Assembly: GCA_907165275.2 (NCBI GenBank)
Contig: OU015671.1
Span: forward strand, 8,711,001-8,775,000
Reading direction: 5' to 3'
Origin: Zygaena filipendulae
Taxonomy: Eukaryota; Arthropoda; Insecta; Lepidoptera; Zygaenidae
Length of the DNA: 64,000 bases
The translations under genes and the position numbers were made by a program. The notes beneath the pieces are model-generated. The model had not been told where the DNA came from. It saw nothing but the letters and a program-made list of their open reading frames with translations, and ran no database searches. This document shows positions 11,346 through 22,287 of the stretch, in pieces. How positions within the stretch are numbered: position 1 is the stretch's first letter; the number at the start of each line of letters is the position of its first letter.

Positions 11346-11479
11346 ATTTCACATAAAATTACCAACTTTAAAGAATACGAAGAATAATAACGGAATATTA
11401 TATAATAAGTTAATATAAAAGAAATAATAAGTTTTATCTTAAATCCCTTTTTTTATACACCTATATGCTCACAAAGAAA

Positions 11480-11765
11480 GTCACCTTGATCGCTTTAGTG
11501 ACCGAGCAGCCAGGAGTGGGCCACGCTCGCTAGAGGTCGTGGGTTCGAACCCCACTGGGGAGCGTTGATGTTTGTGCACAGCTACTCCTAGGTCTGGGTG
11601 AAGAGGATAGAAAAGTGACGCCTGACTATCGCCGCAAGGCCTTCCTGATCATGGTGGTCCCTTGCACGTCAAGCTAAGAATGAATTTCTCAAGTCGCAGT
11701 GCAGTGGCTTATCAACCCTTTTTTTGTGCAATCTGTATAACGCAAAGCAGCACATACAACACATG
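11480..11765 (+). repeat. Diverged tRNA-derived SINE, copy E
   Basis: B box GGGTTCGAACCCC at about 11541 and a matching order of body motifs to copies A-D (CTCCTAGGTCTGG, CCGCAAGG, CCTTCCTGATCATGGTGGTC, GTGGCTTATCAACCC, ATCTGTATAACGC). Clearly an older or separate subfamily. Confidence 0.7.
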
Positions 11766-12505
11766 ACTTTTCTATTTCTGATGACCGCAGTTCCACTAGC
11801 ACTAATTTCAGGATTTCTTCAGGAACTTATTATTATTTAAAAAGAAAGCTTATATTTATTAAGATTTATTTTGTAAGCTAGATTAAATATTTTGTGTGCA
11901 ATTGTTTGGTGACCGAAATAAAATAAAAAAATAAAACAAACTCATCGGAGTCATATTATGTAAAAAAAATAGGGTAACAATCCGATTTTTACATTCCTCT
12001 TTATCGATTTCTTTTTTATCGGAATGTTTTAGAAGAGTATCTGGATATAGCCCTAAAGTTCATTGCTTCTCGAAGTAGTTGGCAGCATGTGTACAACTGT
12101 ACCTATTGCCAATCTTGATTCTCCAACTCAGTTGTAAGCCAAAATTCGCGCTGGTATTGTGCGCCCAAAAAAACAAACTCCCTCGCTCACATTCAATTGC
12201 CTATATCTTTTGTCCGGAGAACGATTCGGCCATTATTCCCTTTCGGTCGCTTTGAAAAGATAAATACCGCGAAATTTGCTGAAATAAACGCCTACGAAAC
12301 GGCGAGACGGCATGGCGCGTTGGCCATTTTAATTCGAAACATTGGCGCGGCGAAATGTGGGAGCAGGCTCTCAAACCCGCTGCAATCGCTCCGTCACGAG
12401 GTCATTGAATACGAAAAAATTTTTGAACACTCGGAAACAAAAAGTTATCCATGGCGTAGTGCATACAGGAATGATAGTAGGGTCACCCGCTTTAAAAAAT
12501 CATCT
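11766..12505. other. Single-copy-looking sequence, GC-rich patch at 12180-12500
   Basis: The patch carries a 108-codon plus-strand frame (12197-12523) overlapped by a 67-codon frame. Composition is higher in GC than the surroundings and no repeat end is visible. The predicted protein has no recognisable domain and runs into the start of the Lep1-like element at 12507, so I do not call a gene. A conserved non-coding element or an old repeat are the alternatives. Confidence 0.35.
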
Positions 12506-12506
12506 A

Positions 12507-12917
12507 TCCTACTACTATTATAAATGTGATAGTGTAGATGTTTGAATGTTTGGATGTTTGTTACTCAACCATACAAAAACGGCTGATCGGGTTTGGATGA
12601 AATTTAGCATGCACGTTGTTAGGGGTACAGAGACTGACAAAGAGTACTTTTTATCCCGGAATTCCCGCGGGAACTCTGAAATTACCGCGGTTTTTTTTTT
12701 TTTTTTATTAAAAACCAATAAGTACAAAATACAAAATTCACATATTTCCAGTGCAACAAAAACCAAATTTGGTTTGTCTGTGCACTGCGACGGTTTGAGG
12801 CTAAATTTACATTATTCTCTGTGTTAAATAGTCGATAGATATACAGATCTTCCGACCTATCCCTACTTATACATATTATGTAGTTTGAAACCGGTTGAAA
12901 CCGCGGGGCACAGCTAG
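12507..12917 (+). mobile_element. Lep1-like Helitron with internal insertion
   Basis: Starts TCCTACTACTATTATAAATG, runs through CGGCTGATCGGGTTTGG and GGAATTCCCGCGGGAACTC, and ends GAAACCGCGGGGCACAGCTAG. About 200 bp from a poly-T tract (12690) to roughly 12893 interrupts the copy just before its 3' hairpin. The insert has no clear ends; a poly-T/A-tailed retroelement read on the minus strand is possible. Confidence 0.75.
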
Positions 12918-12979
12918 TATATCAATAATTACAAAAAGAATTTTTTTAATGGCCACTTCTGAAAATCATTGGGACTTGC

Positions 12980-13112
12980 TAATGGATAAAATCATAAACT
13001 ACTGAACCAATTAAAAAAATTGCAGAAAGCTACAGTGTTCCTTAGTGACTGAGGGAACTTTTAATCCCGGAATTCCCATGGGAACTCCGAACTTACCGCG
13101 AGTGAAACCGTT
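12980..13112 (+). mobile_element. Partial Helitron-like copy
   Basis: Contains ACTACTGAACCAATT, GAACTTTTAATCCCGG and GGGAACTCCGAACTTACCG, then GTGAAACCG, without the CTAG end. Confidence 0.5.
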
Positions 13113-13794
13113 GAAAATCATCTGGTTTCTTATAAGATACAATATGTTAGGTACGTTTGAAAAGAAATCGATAGTAGAATAATTATGTGAATACAATAAA
13201 GGTATAAAAATGTAAAGATATGTCCATTTCTCGCGTAGGTACCTCGCCCCTCGATACATTGGCAGAAGTATTCTAAAGATATCTTGACTGTTCCCTAAAT
13301 CTAAACTTCAACTATCTCTGCTAACGCATGTCACAGTCACAGTTTGTGAACCGCAGTGAGGTTGTAAACAGAGCATAATTGTATATTTTCTGCTCAATTA
13401 TTCAGCGAGGGTACTCCACAGCCAAAAACCATTAATTCAAGAGATGGGTCGACGTAAAAATTTGTCAAACGCAAACATTCAGCGGTCCGGGATTCGGGCG
13501 CGTAAAACGACAAAGCTCAGCGCCTACAAGAGACGTTTTTAGGTTACCTACCCTAGTTTATATCTATGAAAATTAATTTCCTTTCATTTTCAATGTTTCA
13601 TTCAGAATTCAATCATTTCATTAGGAATTGCGGCTGAATGAAATGGATTAATTGTGTATTAGGTAATTTATATTAGACGACCCTTTTGTTTTTACGATTT
13701 AGGTAGAGTATGATGGATGGGGTTCTACTCAATTCTAGCTATTTAATACTAAATGATATGAGCAGAAATAGCATGTCCTGCAAGAGTCTTGATA
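13113..13794. other. Unassigned intergenic sequence
   Basis: No frame or repeat terminus recognised. Confidence 0.4.
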
Positions 13795-14145
13795 CATTTT
13801 AAATACTCAACCGATCCACATGAAATTTTGTATACACATTGTCAGGGATACTGAGAAGGACATAGGATCTCCCTGAGAGAAAAATAGGGGCTCGTTCGGT
13901 AAAGTTCGCGACCGAAAAGTTCCCCACCGAAGATTGGTCAACAAACAGTATTTCTGCTACCGCTGTTCGGTCGGGCGCCATATTTGGTCAGTCTACTCTC
14001 CCGTAGTTTGCACATTATTGACACCGCGCGCCTGCTGGTCACTGATATTGTGTCGCCAACATATCCTTCGGGCAATGAACGGCGACCGAAACCTTCGGTC
14101 TGATTGATTTCTCTCCGTGATTTTATCCCGAATACTTTTTTTGTA
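13795..14145 (+). repeat. Degraded Lep1-like copy with about 250-bp insert
   Basis: CAACCGATCCACATGAAATT, TTGTCAGGGATACTGAGAAG and GACATAGG (to about 13867) are Lep1-like; TTTTATCCCGAATAC follows only at 14120. The GC-rich insert between has loosely complementary edges (GAGAGAAAAAT and ATTTCTCTCC) and holds CTTCGGT/ACCGAA repeats. Two minus frames of 60 and 83 codons lie across it without protein features. Confidence 0.45.
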
Positions 14146-15050
14146 TCGAAACGAATCTTAGTATGTACATAACGTAGTTCAGGCGACAATGCAATATTAT
14201 CGTTACTTGGAGCTGATCTGATGATGGAGCCGGAAGATGGGAACTCTGTAATTAAATGACGTTCGTTTAGCTTGATTGGTCTTGACGTGTCCTTAGGTGG
14301 TGACCTTTTAATTCAGTGTATTCTTAAGGCGTTTTTATTTTTAAATAAACTATTTGAAGTAATTATGCCTTATCGCCATAGCGAATAAGGGTCCAGTTAC
14401 AATGTGATAAAACACGACCAAAAGTTTAATATCAAATTAAAACGGACAAAAAGAAATTATGACCCGTTTACGGACGCTGCGCGGTGAAACCGCACAAAGC
14501 CGCGGCACTAAATTATAGTTGCGCACGTTAAAATATGTTTACAAAGAAATCATCAAAGGGAACTGTAGAGGTGTACCTACCTACTTACTTACACTGCACG
14601 AAGCTTATATAAAACGGAAATCGTCATAGACTAAGCATTCCTAAAAATATCAATATCAAGATTCCGATCAACTTCAATTAACTTTAATTTGAATCAAATG
14701 ATGTTTATCTACTTTTAGGGTTTGTTGAATTTACATACTTAATTGTAGTTATTTTTTTAGATGAATTTTAAATAGGTAATTTTTAAGATGATATAAAAAG
14801 AGGATTAAAAAAAAACAAAAGAGAATAAAAATGATGAATAATAATTTATTTCAGACTAAAAGTGTTAGTTATAACACACTACCTATATTATTTTTCGTCA
14901 GTATATAAATAGATAGATAATAATATGTCATAATTATCACCACATAGTTATTGTAAAACAACGCCAAAACAAAGGTTTTGTGTAAATTAGTCGAAAACAA
15001 TGATAATAATTGTAGAAGTATCGAAAAAAAAAATGCATTAAATTTTACAC
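14146..15050. other. AT-rich intergenic sequence with M6 fragment
   Basis: 14366-14394 (TGCCTTATCGCCATAGCGAA then TAAGGGTCC) is a fragment of the M6 terminus. 14450-14530 is GC-rich. The remainder is AT-rich with A runs. Confidence 0.4.
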
Positions 15051-15130
15051 ACTAAAGGGAGGGATACAGACATAACAATACTTTTATCCATGAATTTCGG
15101 CGATTATCGCGGATCAGACACCTGCAGCTA
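15051..15130 (+). mobile_element. Helitron-like 3' fragment
   Basis: AGGGATACAGACATAACA, CTTTTATCC and the end GCAGCTAGTTAG indicate a degraded 3' half. Confidence 0.4.
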
Positions 15131-15614
15131 GTTAGTAATAAACTAGAACGAAAGAAGAAAGAAATTTATTTACCAACACCATATTAGCACACGATAGAAA
15201 CGCCATCAACAAAAAGAGGAGAAATTCACGTCATGTTTTAGACCTTTCTAGGTTCTTTAATTACTTACTCATTGCCCGTTACACGCTATAAAAAGACTGT
15301 TTCAATGGTAGCCACATTAAAGTTTCGGGATTATATTTACCTACTGGCATTAAACGGTATACGTTTCAAGACTTCGGATATAGTTAATGAACTTTATTTA
15401 GAGCTCGTTAAAACGATTTCAGGTAGGCGGTAGGTATCTACGTAATATTTATTCTCCTTAGAAATACATAATATTATAACGTAATTTCTCGCTCTATAAT
15501 CCTACTAAAAGGTTATTTTGCAGAGTTGCGATGGAATTTTTTTTTTCATGCTATTTTGATATTTTTAGGATCGAAAAAAGGTTGTAGTATTCAATTAGTA
15601 ATGTTAAATAAAAA
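15131..15614. other. Unassigned intergenic sequence
   Basis: AT-rich; a poly-T run at 15538-15546. No feature recognised. Confidence 0.4.
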
Positions 15615-15674
15615 CCGTCGTAGGCCCCGAGGCCCGTAGCCCGTGGCCCGTAGCTCGTAACTCGTAGCTCGTAG
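15615..15674 (+). repeat. Short tandem repeat, CCCGTAG/CTCGTAG units
   Basis: About seven units of 7-8 bases: GGCCCGTAGCCCGTGG, then CCCGTAG, then CTCGTAA/CTCGTAG repeats. A local minisatellite. Confidence 0.7.
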
Positions 15675-15713
15675 CCGTAGTGTAAGAAAATAGAAATACA
15701 AATTGAAATTCAT

Positions 15714-15957
15714 AATTGGACATAGATAAGCAATAGTGTGTTAACCCACACTGGAGAAATTTTGAGTAAATCGTGTTTTAAAAGTAGTTGCGCCATTTTG
15801 TATCAACATTTTTTATGTTCAATATTTATTTACATATTTAAGCAATGTAATAAGATAAACACATAATTAAAAAACGTTCCCTAACTCTCAATAAATCGTT
15901 TTGAATCAATAACTTAATTTTGTGGGTTAACATGTTATTGCTTATCTGCGTCCAATT
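15714..15957 (+). mobile_element. M1 MITE, copy 4
   Basis: Element 15718-15953; AATT duplicated on both sides (15714-15717, 15954-15957). Confidence 0.85.
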
Positions 15958-16926
15958 ATTACGACGCCTAACTGTAACGACGACAACGAAGCGTTACTGG
16001 ATAATTAATTTGCTCCGAAACAAAAATAAACGGTAAATTTATGTACCTACCACACAAATTAACTCACCTATTAATATATTTTTGTTTGATTAGGTAAATT
16101 GCCGAAGCCCACGACTACGGACTTCCGGACTTCGTTACCATGTGAACGTCGAGGCCATCCAGCTCCTCGACAACACAAATATAGCACGAAGACTAAAATG
16201 AACAAAACCTTTTGAGTTAGTTTAGTGTATAGTGATAGTGTATTTAGCGCTGTGAGTACTGTATCCAAAGAACACAAGAACAAAGTGTCTTCCCCTTAAT
16301 AGAGACAATAAGAAAAGTGTTATTGGACACATTCTTAGTATAGTCTTATTTAGAAGTTTAGCTCAAATTCAAAATACTTATTAGTCATTATTATAGATTG
16401 GCTAGATTGTATTTTAATGATTTACCTCCCTGGGTATATCATTCAGGAAAAAAATAAAATAAAATTAGGTAAATTTTGAAATGAACCCAAATAAAGATTA
16501 TTTTTGTCCGTAGTTCGAGATAGCTGTTAGGTAGTTACATATTTTTAGTGTTGTTTACCAACGTGTCGGGGGAATCACTAGAGATATCACAAAATCCACA
16601 GTTTATGACCGCCATAAATCCAGTGATTTTATAGAAAAAAGACCCTGTTGCCGGGTTGTCAGGAGGCGAATAGGTGCCTATATTTTAGGAGGAAAAACGA
16701 AAGATTACTTTTATTTAGCAATATTGCTTTTATTGCGTTTCTACCCACCGTTGACCTTGAGCTCGAGGACTGGACTATCGTAATCACAGATCATATAATG
16801 TAATATTCTTGGCAGAGTTATAGTATAGAGTAGACACTAGACAGGCCTGTCAATCAAATATTACATAAGGTTTAGCGTGTAGTAGTAGATTATAACCTAA
16901 TGTTAAAATTGTTAAGATTAAGTCTC
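15958..16926. other. Unassigned intergenic sequence
   Basis: 16071-16283 has a 70-codon minus frame without support. No repeat ends recognised. Confidence 0.4.
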
Positions 16927-17256
16927 ATGGCCGTTTTACATTTTCATAAATAAGTAAGCAACAACCACGTGCGGACGCCGGCCGGCAAGTAAGTAAGTGG
17001 ATAAGTAGCAACTTGCCGCAAAATAGGTTTTTTTGTTCTATTTTTTGGACAGGACTACTGTCCTGCGCGTACACCCGCCCGCTTCGTCTGCCGCACCCTG
17101 CCAACTTACTACTCGCCGCCGACTCATGGAAGTTTAAAGCGGACATTACTTACTTATGGCTGATCACCGTTTAGACGTTGCTTACTACTTCTCGATTAAG
17201 TAAGTAAGTTGGTAAGTTAAACTTACTTACTTATGGAAGTTTAAAATCGGCCATAT
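16927..17256. mobile_element. MITE with GTAAGTAAG-rich inverted ends
   Basis: Left end ATGGCCGTTTTACATTTTCA with ATAAATAAGTAAG and right end CTTACTTACTTATGG...AATCGGCCAT form imperfect inverted repeats of about 32 bases. Additional internal copies of the end occur (CATGGAAGTTTAAAGCGGAC near 17127). The interior is GC-rich. No clear target duplication. Confidence 0.6.
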
Positions 17257-17640
17257 AAGCGAAAATGTTGATATTCACAATTCATAATTCATTTAATCGC
17301 AAGAATATGGTACAACTAGATGTCAATTTATAAAAAATATTTGACCGCATATTCGCCGTATTGGCGTGCAAGTTTATACAGAATAAAATTAAAATAAAAC
17401 AATATCCAAATATAATAAAGAATTAACTAAAAAAAAAACAAAATCAATCAAAAAGAAAACAAAAAAAAAGATATTTGTCAGAATAAAAATTAAAATAAAT
17501 CATAATTAATATAAAAACAAAATTGGATCAAAATTAAAATAGAGACAAAATTAAATCAAAATTAAAACAAGATTAATCACAAAAATAAAACCACAATCAA
17601 AACTGAAATAAAATTAAAATCAAAGTTCCTGCATAGTAAA
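17257..17640. repeat. A-rich simple-sequence belt
   Basis: Degenerate reiteration of AAAATTAAAATAAAA-like words from about 17376 to 17625, with occasional C or G. It resembles a decayed low-complexity repeat. Confidence 0.6.
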
Positions 17641-18008
17641 AAAAGAAATTATTTTTCAAAAATGTCCCGAAATATTTCGGCTGTGTCCAGTCACCTCTAC
17701 CTACTTACTTCTTTCTGCCACTGGAAAATAACATCGTGGGACTATGCTATTGATTTAGCTGAGTGGTAGCTATTTTGGTATCTTGTTTATTTTATATTTA
17801 GGTCACAATAAGTTTTTTTTTTTATATTGGCAGTGCACCCCCGCGGGGATTCTGGGATAGGCAACACCAGACGCCCAGCAGAGCAACATTCCTAATTGTT
17901 AAAGACTGAACAGACAGACAAACAAAAAAATGTGCAGCACATACGCACATATCGATGTCACGTGTGCCGTGTGCGTCATCCAAAGTGTATACAGAGTTAG
18001 CAAAAAGG
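17641..18008. other. Unassigned sequence
   Basis: 17815-18008 includes GTGCACCCCCGCGGGGATTC and TAAAGACTGAACAGACAG, a degraded minus-strand Helitron-like look. Nothing else. Confidence 0.35.
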
Positions 18009-18652
18009 GGTTTGGTAAACCTACCCACAGATAATAATATTACTGTACTTTATTTTTAAATCCACAGATGTGTCCAATGTCCAAGTACCCTCACTACAAT
18101 CCGCTGCATCGCGCTATACAGAGTTACCAAAAAAGGGTTATAAGCCAAACTGCGGCTTGTGAAATTCAAATATTAACTAGACGTGAAGGATCACCGCGAT
18201 CACGAAGGCGGTTCCCTCTGGGCGAGGCCGCCGCCATTACTCTGCATGCGGTGGCGGCTGAACCTTACGGCTGAGGTCGTGCGTCATAATTTTTGGTAGT
18301 GGGAGCGGTGTACGCACCGTTCCCTTCAAACACAACCAGACCCGGGAGTGTCGACATGCAACACACTCCCCAGTGGGGTTCGAACCCACGGCCTCCGGCG
18401 AGCGCGCTCCGCTACAAGCCGCTCGACCACGGAGGCGGTCAAAGTTCACTTTGAATTTCTGCATTAGTATGTTCATAAATTGTGGAATTCGAAATTATGT
18501 GTACTTATTGTCTATCTATAGTCATGGTGATGGTTATGAATCTATACCTACAAAATACATAAAGCTGAAAAGTTTGTTTGTTTGGTTGAATGCGATAATC
18601 TCAGGAACCACTGGGTTCGAATTGAAAAATTATTTGCGGTAGCTAGTAAACG
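18009..18652 (-). repeat. Composite unit, inverted copy: SINE copy C plus Helitron-like end
   Basis: The SINE lies at 18009-18442 (minus; B box GGGTTCGAACCCC read on that strand) and is followed by the same flanking block as at 6184-6480: GAATTTCTGCATTAGTATG, ATGGTTATGAATCTATACC, TTGGTTGAATGCGATAATC. Here most of the Helitron-like 3' part is missing (GCGGTAGCTAGTAAACGCAT). Open frames of 68, 79 and 89 codons are SINE shadows. Confidence 0.75.
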
Positions 18653-18655
18653 CAT

Positions 18656-19036
18656 AAGGCCCCCAGCACACGGCGTATTTTATACGCGCAGACGACGTGC
18701 GTTTCAGGAACGCGCGTTTTCTGCGCCGTAGATGCCGATTTTATAGTTTCAAACGCGTGTAAACGCGATACAAACGCGCGTTTGAAGCGCGTTCGAAACT
18801 CGTTTGATGCGCGTCAACTTTGTACACGCCTCAAACGAATCGAATCTATAAAAACGCAAAAATCGGCATCTAAGGCGCAGAAAACTCGCGTTCCTGAAAC
18901 GCGCGTCATCTGTGCTTTTAAAATACGCCGTGCGCTAGGGGCCTTAGGTTACAAGTTTGCATTAAAATCTCGTTTGAAGCGACATACGTGCGTTACCAGA
19001 GCGTCGTCTGCGCGTTTAAAATAAGCCGTGTGCTAA
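18656..19036. mobile_element. Foldback MITE with a duplicated right end
   Basis: Left end AGGCCCCCAGCACACGGCG with TATACGCGCAGACGACGTGC. A complementary end occurs twice: around 18870-18949 (GGCGCAGAAAACTCGCG to GTGCGCTAGGGGCCTTA) and again at 18995-19036 (GCGTCGTCTGCGCG to AAGCCGTGTGCTAACA). Rich in CGCG and AAACGCG words. No coding capacity; the 80-codon frame inside is chance. Confidence 0.7.
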
Positions 19037-19546
19037 CATAAAATAAAATTTCATTTTTTTTTGTTGTAGGCAGGTACTGAAAAGAACATATTTATTAACC
19101 TAATTATTTCACCGTTCATCCAGAAAAAAATAAATGTTAACTCAAGCAAAGCTTCGGGAAAAAAAAGAGTAGGTATTAAAATATAGTAAGTATTCATAAA
19201 TCAAGGAAATTTTTTTTTTTATTTGATCACTCTAGTATTGTTATACTTAAAAGGAGACCCCAGTCATTTTCTAGTTTACTTTAAAGTTACCTATTGAATA
19301 AACTTATTTAAACTTATTTAGTTACGAACAAAAAATATTGTTATTATCCAATTTTAAAACTTTTCTGTTATGTATCTGTCTATCACTATTTAACTCAATA
19401 TTTTGATTAAGTTCGGCTTGAAATTACTTAAGTTAGAATTTGCAACATAATCATACTTATATACAATTTTTTTTTAATACAATACCGAAATTCACTCTCC
19501 CTACCCTACTTTTAAGTGAAATACAAATGGTTCAATACGTTAAACT
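19037..19546. other. AT-rich intergenic sequence
   Basis: Long T/A runs; no feature recognised. Confidence 0.45.
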
Positions 19547-20000
19547 TACCCACAGATAATATTATTAGTGTCCCAGTATATTACCTGCGTCTTACCTGTT
19601 ATCTTTATATCCACAATTAATGTGTCCAATGTCTAAGTACCCTCACTACAACCTGCACGGCTGCATCGCGCTATACAGAGTTGGCAAAAAAGGGTTATAA
19701 GCCAAACTGCGGCTTGCGATATTCACTTGTTGAACACGACGTGAGGAATCAACCGCGATCACGAAGGCGGTTCCCTCTGGGCGAGGCCGTCGCCATTACT
19801 CTGCATGCGGTGGCGGCTGAACCTTACGGCTGGAGCCGTGCGTCATAATTTTTGGTAGTGGGAGCGGTGTACGCACCGTTCCCTTCAAACACAACCAGAC
19901 CCGGGAGTGTCAACATGCAACACACTCCCCAGTGGGGTTCGAACCCACGGCCTCCGGCGAGCACGCTCCACTACAAGCCGCTCGACCACGGAGGCGGCCA
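19547..20000 (-). repeat. Long tRNA-derived SINE, copy D
   Basis: Read on the minus strand the copy starts at GCCGCCTCCGTGGTCGAGCG, has B box GGGTTCGAACCCC and ends at TCTGTGGGTAAGT near 19548. Full body motifs as in copy A. Beyond the head, GAATTTCTGTATTAGTTA is the shared upstream block. Confidence 0.85.
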
Positions 20001-20191
20001 AGATGGTCTTTGAATTTCTGTATTAGTTACCTATATTAGCAGGTGAATATGCAATATTGTGAAAGTTTGGACAAAGTTGTATGTGTGTATGACACCAACG
20101 TATAAGGATTATGAATAGAATATAATATCGAAATTCTAAAGTAAAACCGCAGATTAAAGGCCTTTTCCTTAGTTTGCCGTTTGTTTTTCAA
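20001..20191. other. Unassigned sequence
   Basis: No feature recognised. Confidence 0.4.
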
Positions 20192-20366
20192 ACTAGCTGT
20201 TCCCCGTTGTACTTACTCGGACTTCCCGCGGAATTTTTCCTTATCAGTTTATTCTGTACCCCTGATTACATGTATGCAATATCATGATGATCGGTTGAGT
20301 AGTTACGACGTGAAAAGGTAACAGAATGACAGATAGTTACTTTCACATTTATAATATTAGGATAAT
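20192..20366 (-). mobile_element. Lep1-like Helitron copy
   Basis: Plus-strand order is reversed: ACTAGCTGTTCCCCGTTG, GGACTTCCCGCGGAATTTT, CTGATTACATGTATGCAATA, ATGATGATCGGTTGAG and TTTATAATATTAGGAT. Nearly full length. Confidence 0.7.
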
Positions 20367-20436
20367 ACTTAGGTTAACAAACCTAGGTTATGTTAGGTTA
20401 GGGATATATGAAACCTGTAGATTAGTAGAGAATTGG

Positions 20437-20745
20437 CTACTTGACCAAATTTTATTTGGTCCGTCGTGTAGATTAATAAAAATATTGGACACGTATTTTT
20501 CTTTTTTTACGTAATCAAAAAATAACGGTGATACATTGAGTTGAAATTTCCCGTGACGTCACAACCGGGTGCAGTTTGTACGGGGTGTATACCGAATAAT
20601 GACGTCACGAGTCCCCCACCCTAAACTTTAATGCACTTTATCTATGTTTATTTTCATTAATTTGAAAAAGCAAAAAATACGTGTCTATTATTTTTTTATT
20701 TTCTAACTGACGGACAAGTAAGAATTTTGATTTTCATACCCCGAA
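20437..20745 (+). mobile_element. M5 MITE, copy b
   Basis: GGTCCGTCGTGTAGATTAAT and AATATTGGACACGTATTTTT at the left are mirrored by AAAAAATACGTGTCTATT and ACTGACGGAC at the right. The interior has two TGACGTCAC sites (about 20553 and 20599). Confidence 0.7.
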
Positions 20746-21195
20746 AAATACCCAAATCTTGCATTGGTTTTTGACACAAGTTCGCGCCACACAAGACACA
20801 AGTCTCTCCAAAAGTAAACAAATACATTTACGCGATTTCTTTAACATCAAGCATCCCGATTAGATTTAATTTCTCATCGGATATTATTCGCCGAACTTGT
20901 TCAAAGTGTTGTCCGAATCATAAACAAACGAGAAACTCAAAACATCCAAAGCGTCTATATCTACAGACTGTGCTGATATGATGCTTATAACAATAATGAA
21001 GACGAGCTGAAGCTTGTAATATAAACAAGGAAAACCAATTTCTTAACAAAGGATCAATTAAAACTTGGCATTCGGTCGTCAGGATGTTGCCCAGCCCCAT
21101 GGCAGCGCGCCGCTCCCGCCCACAAGTTGGGAACTTATTCTTCACTAATGAATTATCTCCCCATTTTGCATTACAGATTACAGATCACGGAATCC
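20746..21195. other. Single-copy-looking sequence
   Basis: No repeat ends; a 75-codon minus frame (20918-21145) shows no domain. Confidence 0.4.
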
Positions 21196-21340
21196 TTGAT
21201 AACTATTATAAATGAGAAAGTGAGCTTGTTTGTTTGTTAAGCTTTTACGCTTCAACGGCTCAACCGATCATCATGAAATTTTGCATACACCTTGTCAGGG
21301 GTATAGAAAAGGACATAAGGTGGGAAATCGAAATTACTGA
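21196..21340 (+). mobile_element. Lep1-like 5' half
   Basis: AACTATTATAAATGAGAAAG, GTTTGTTTGTTAAGC, AACCGATCATCATGAAATTT, TTGCATACACCTTGTCAGGG, AAGGACATAAGG. The 3' half is replaced by the sequence below. Confidence 0.65.
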
Positions 21341-21450
21341 GTCGGTGACAAGCCAAATATGGAGGGTAGATGGGCTAAGTCGACTCCCGCCACCAGCTCT
21401 TCGTGAGCACAATCCAAGTGGGCAGACACCAGCGGGCTTGTCACCGAATT
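21331..21450. repeat. Short element with GGTGACAAGCC inverted ends
   Basis: GTCGGTGACAAGCC near 21331 and GGCTTGTCACCGAA near 21436 are inverted repeats around a GC-rich core of about 90 bp. It replaces the 3' half of the preceding Lep1-like copy. Confidence 0.45.
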
Positions 21451-21989
21451 CAAACCGATCAGTGGTAGCACAAACCAATAATAATATTACGCGTGTTTTT
21501 GTCATTTGGATTAATTCGATATTTTGTTATTTTTAGCTTTTTATTTTTAGCTTTTTATTAGTTTTGTGTTTTTGGAAGTCGGTTTTAATTTTTTTTGTTA
21601 AAAATTTGTTTATTTCAATTCAATTCAATTCAATTCTCTCCACACGTATAGACCTGTATAGTCTGTGTACGTGTATACGTCGTAGCACGGGGCGCGGATT
21701 GGGGGTAACTAATTGCACGGTCGGTAACGCCAGGGCAGGGGCACCTGCTTTATTCGGCGACTCCAACCTCCAGGTGGGGCGGGGTTGTTAACCTGCACTA
21801 ATTACTTACTGTACAAGTGCGACCAGCGGTGTGGTGTGGCCACGACAACAGCGGGAACCCGGCCTGATGCATCCTCCTTATCCTCGAGTGGATCCCTTGC
21901 TTGAAGTTCGACGAAATGCCTTTATCACATCGTCGAAAGGCGGCCGTGCTGGACGAGGATACTTATCCTCAGGGTACTACAGTTAGTTA
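21451..21989. repeat. Unidentified GC-rich repeat-like stretch
   Basis: TTTTTGGAAGTCGG followed by a T-rich tract at 21570 is a motif that recurs at 23459. An (AATTC)n tract lies at 21618-21638. 21650-21985 is GC-rich, without an open frame above 75 codons, and resembles the untranslated part of a non-LTR element; not identified. Confidence 0.35.
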
Positions 21990-22287
21990 TCCTTTGTGTT
22001 ACAAATGCGAAAGTGAGTTTGTTTGTTAGTTACGCATTCACGCCTTAACCGATCAACCGATCATCATGAAATTTTGCGTACACGTTCTCAGGGGTACAGA
22101 AAATAGCATAGGGTACTTCTTATTCCAGAATACCCGCAGGAACTCAAAATTAACACCGGTGAAGTCTCATGAGACACACACGCGTTTTTAGGAATACAGA
22201 TAAGAACATAAGGTACTTTTAATCCTGGAACTCCCGCGGGAACTCCGAAATTAACGCGGGTAAAACCACGGCGAACACGGGCTAGTA
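21990..22287 (+). mobile_element. Lep1-like Helitron copy
   Basis: Starts TTGTGTTACAAATGCGAAAG, has ATCATGAAATTTTGCGTACA, two GGAACTC blocks and GGTAAAACCACGG, and ends near GGGCTAGTAC (22284). Internally repeated (a second GGAATACAGATAAGAACATA). Confidence 0.7.

Noticed and set aside
12197..12523. 108-codon frame as a gene
   Set aside because: No domain, signal or repeat pattern, overlapped by another frame, and its end runs into a Lep1-like element.
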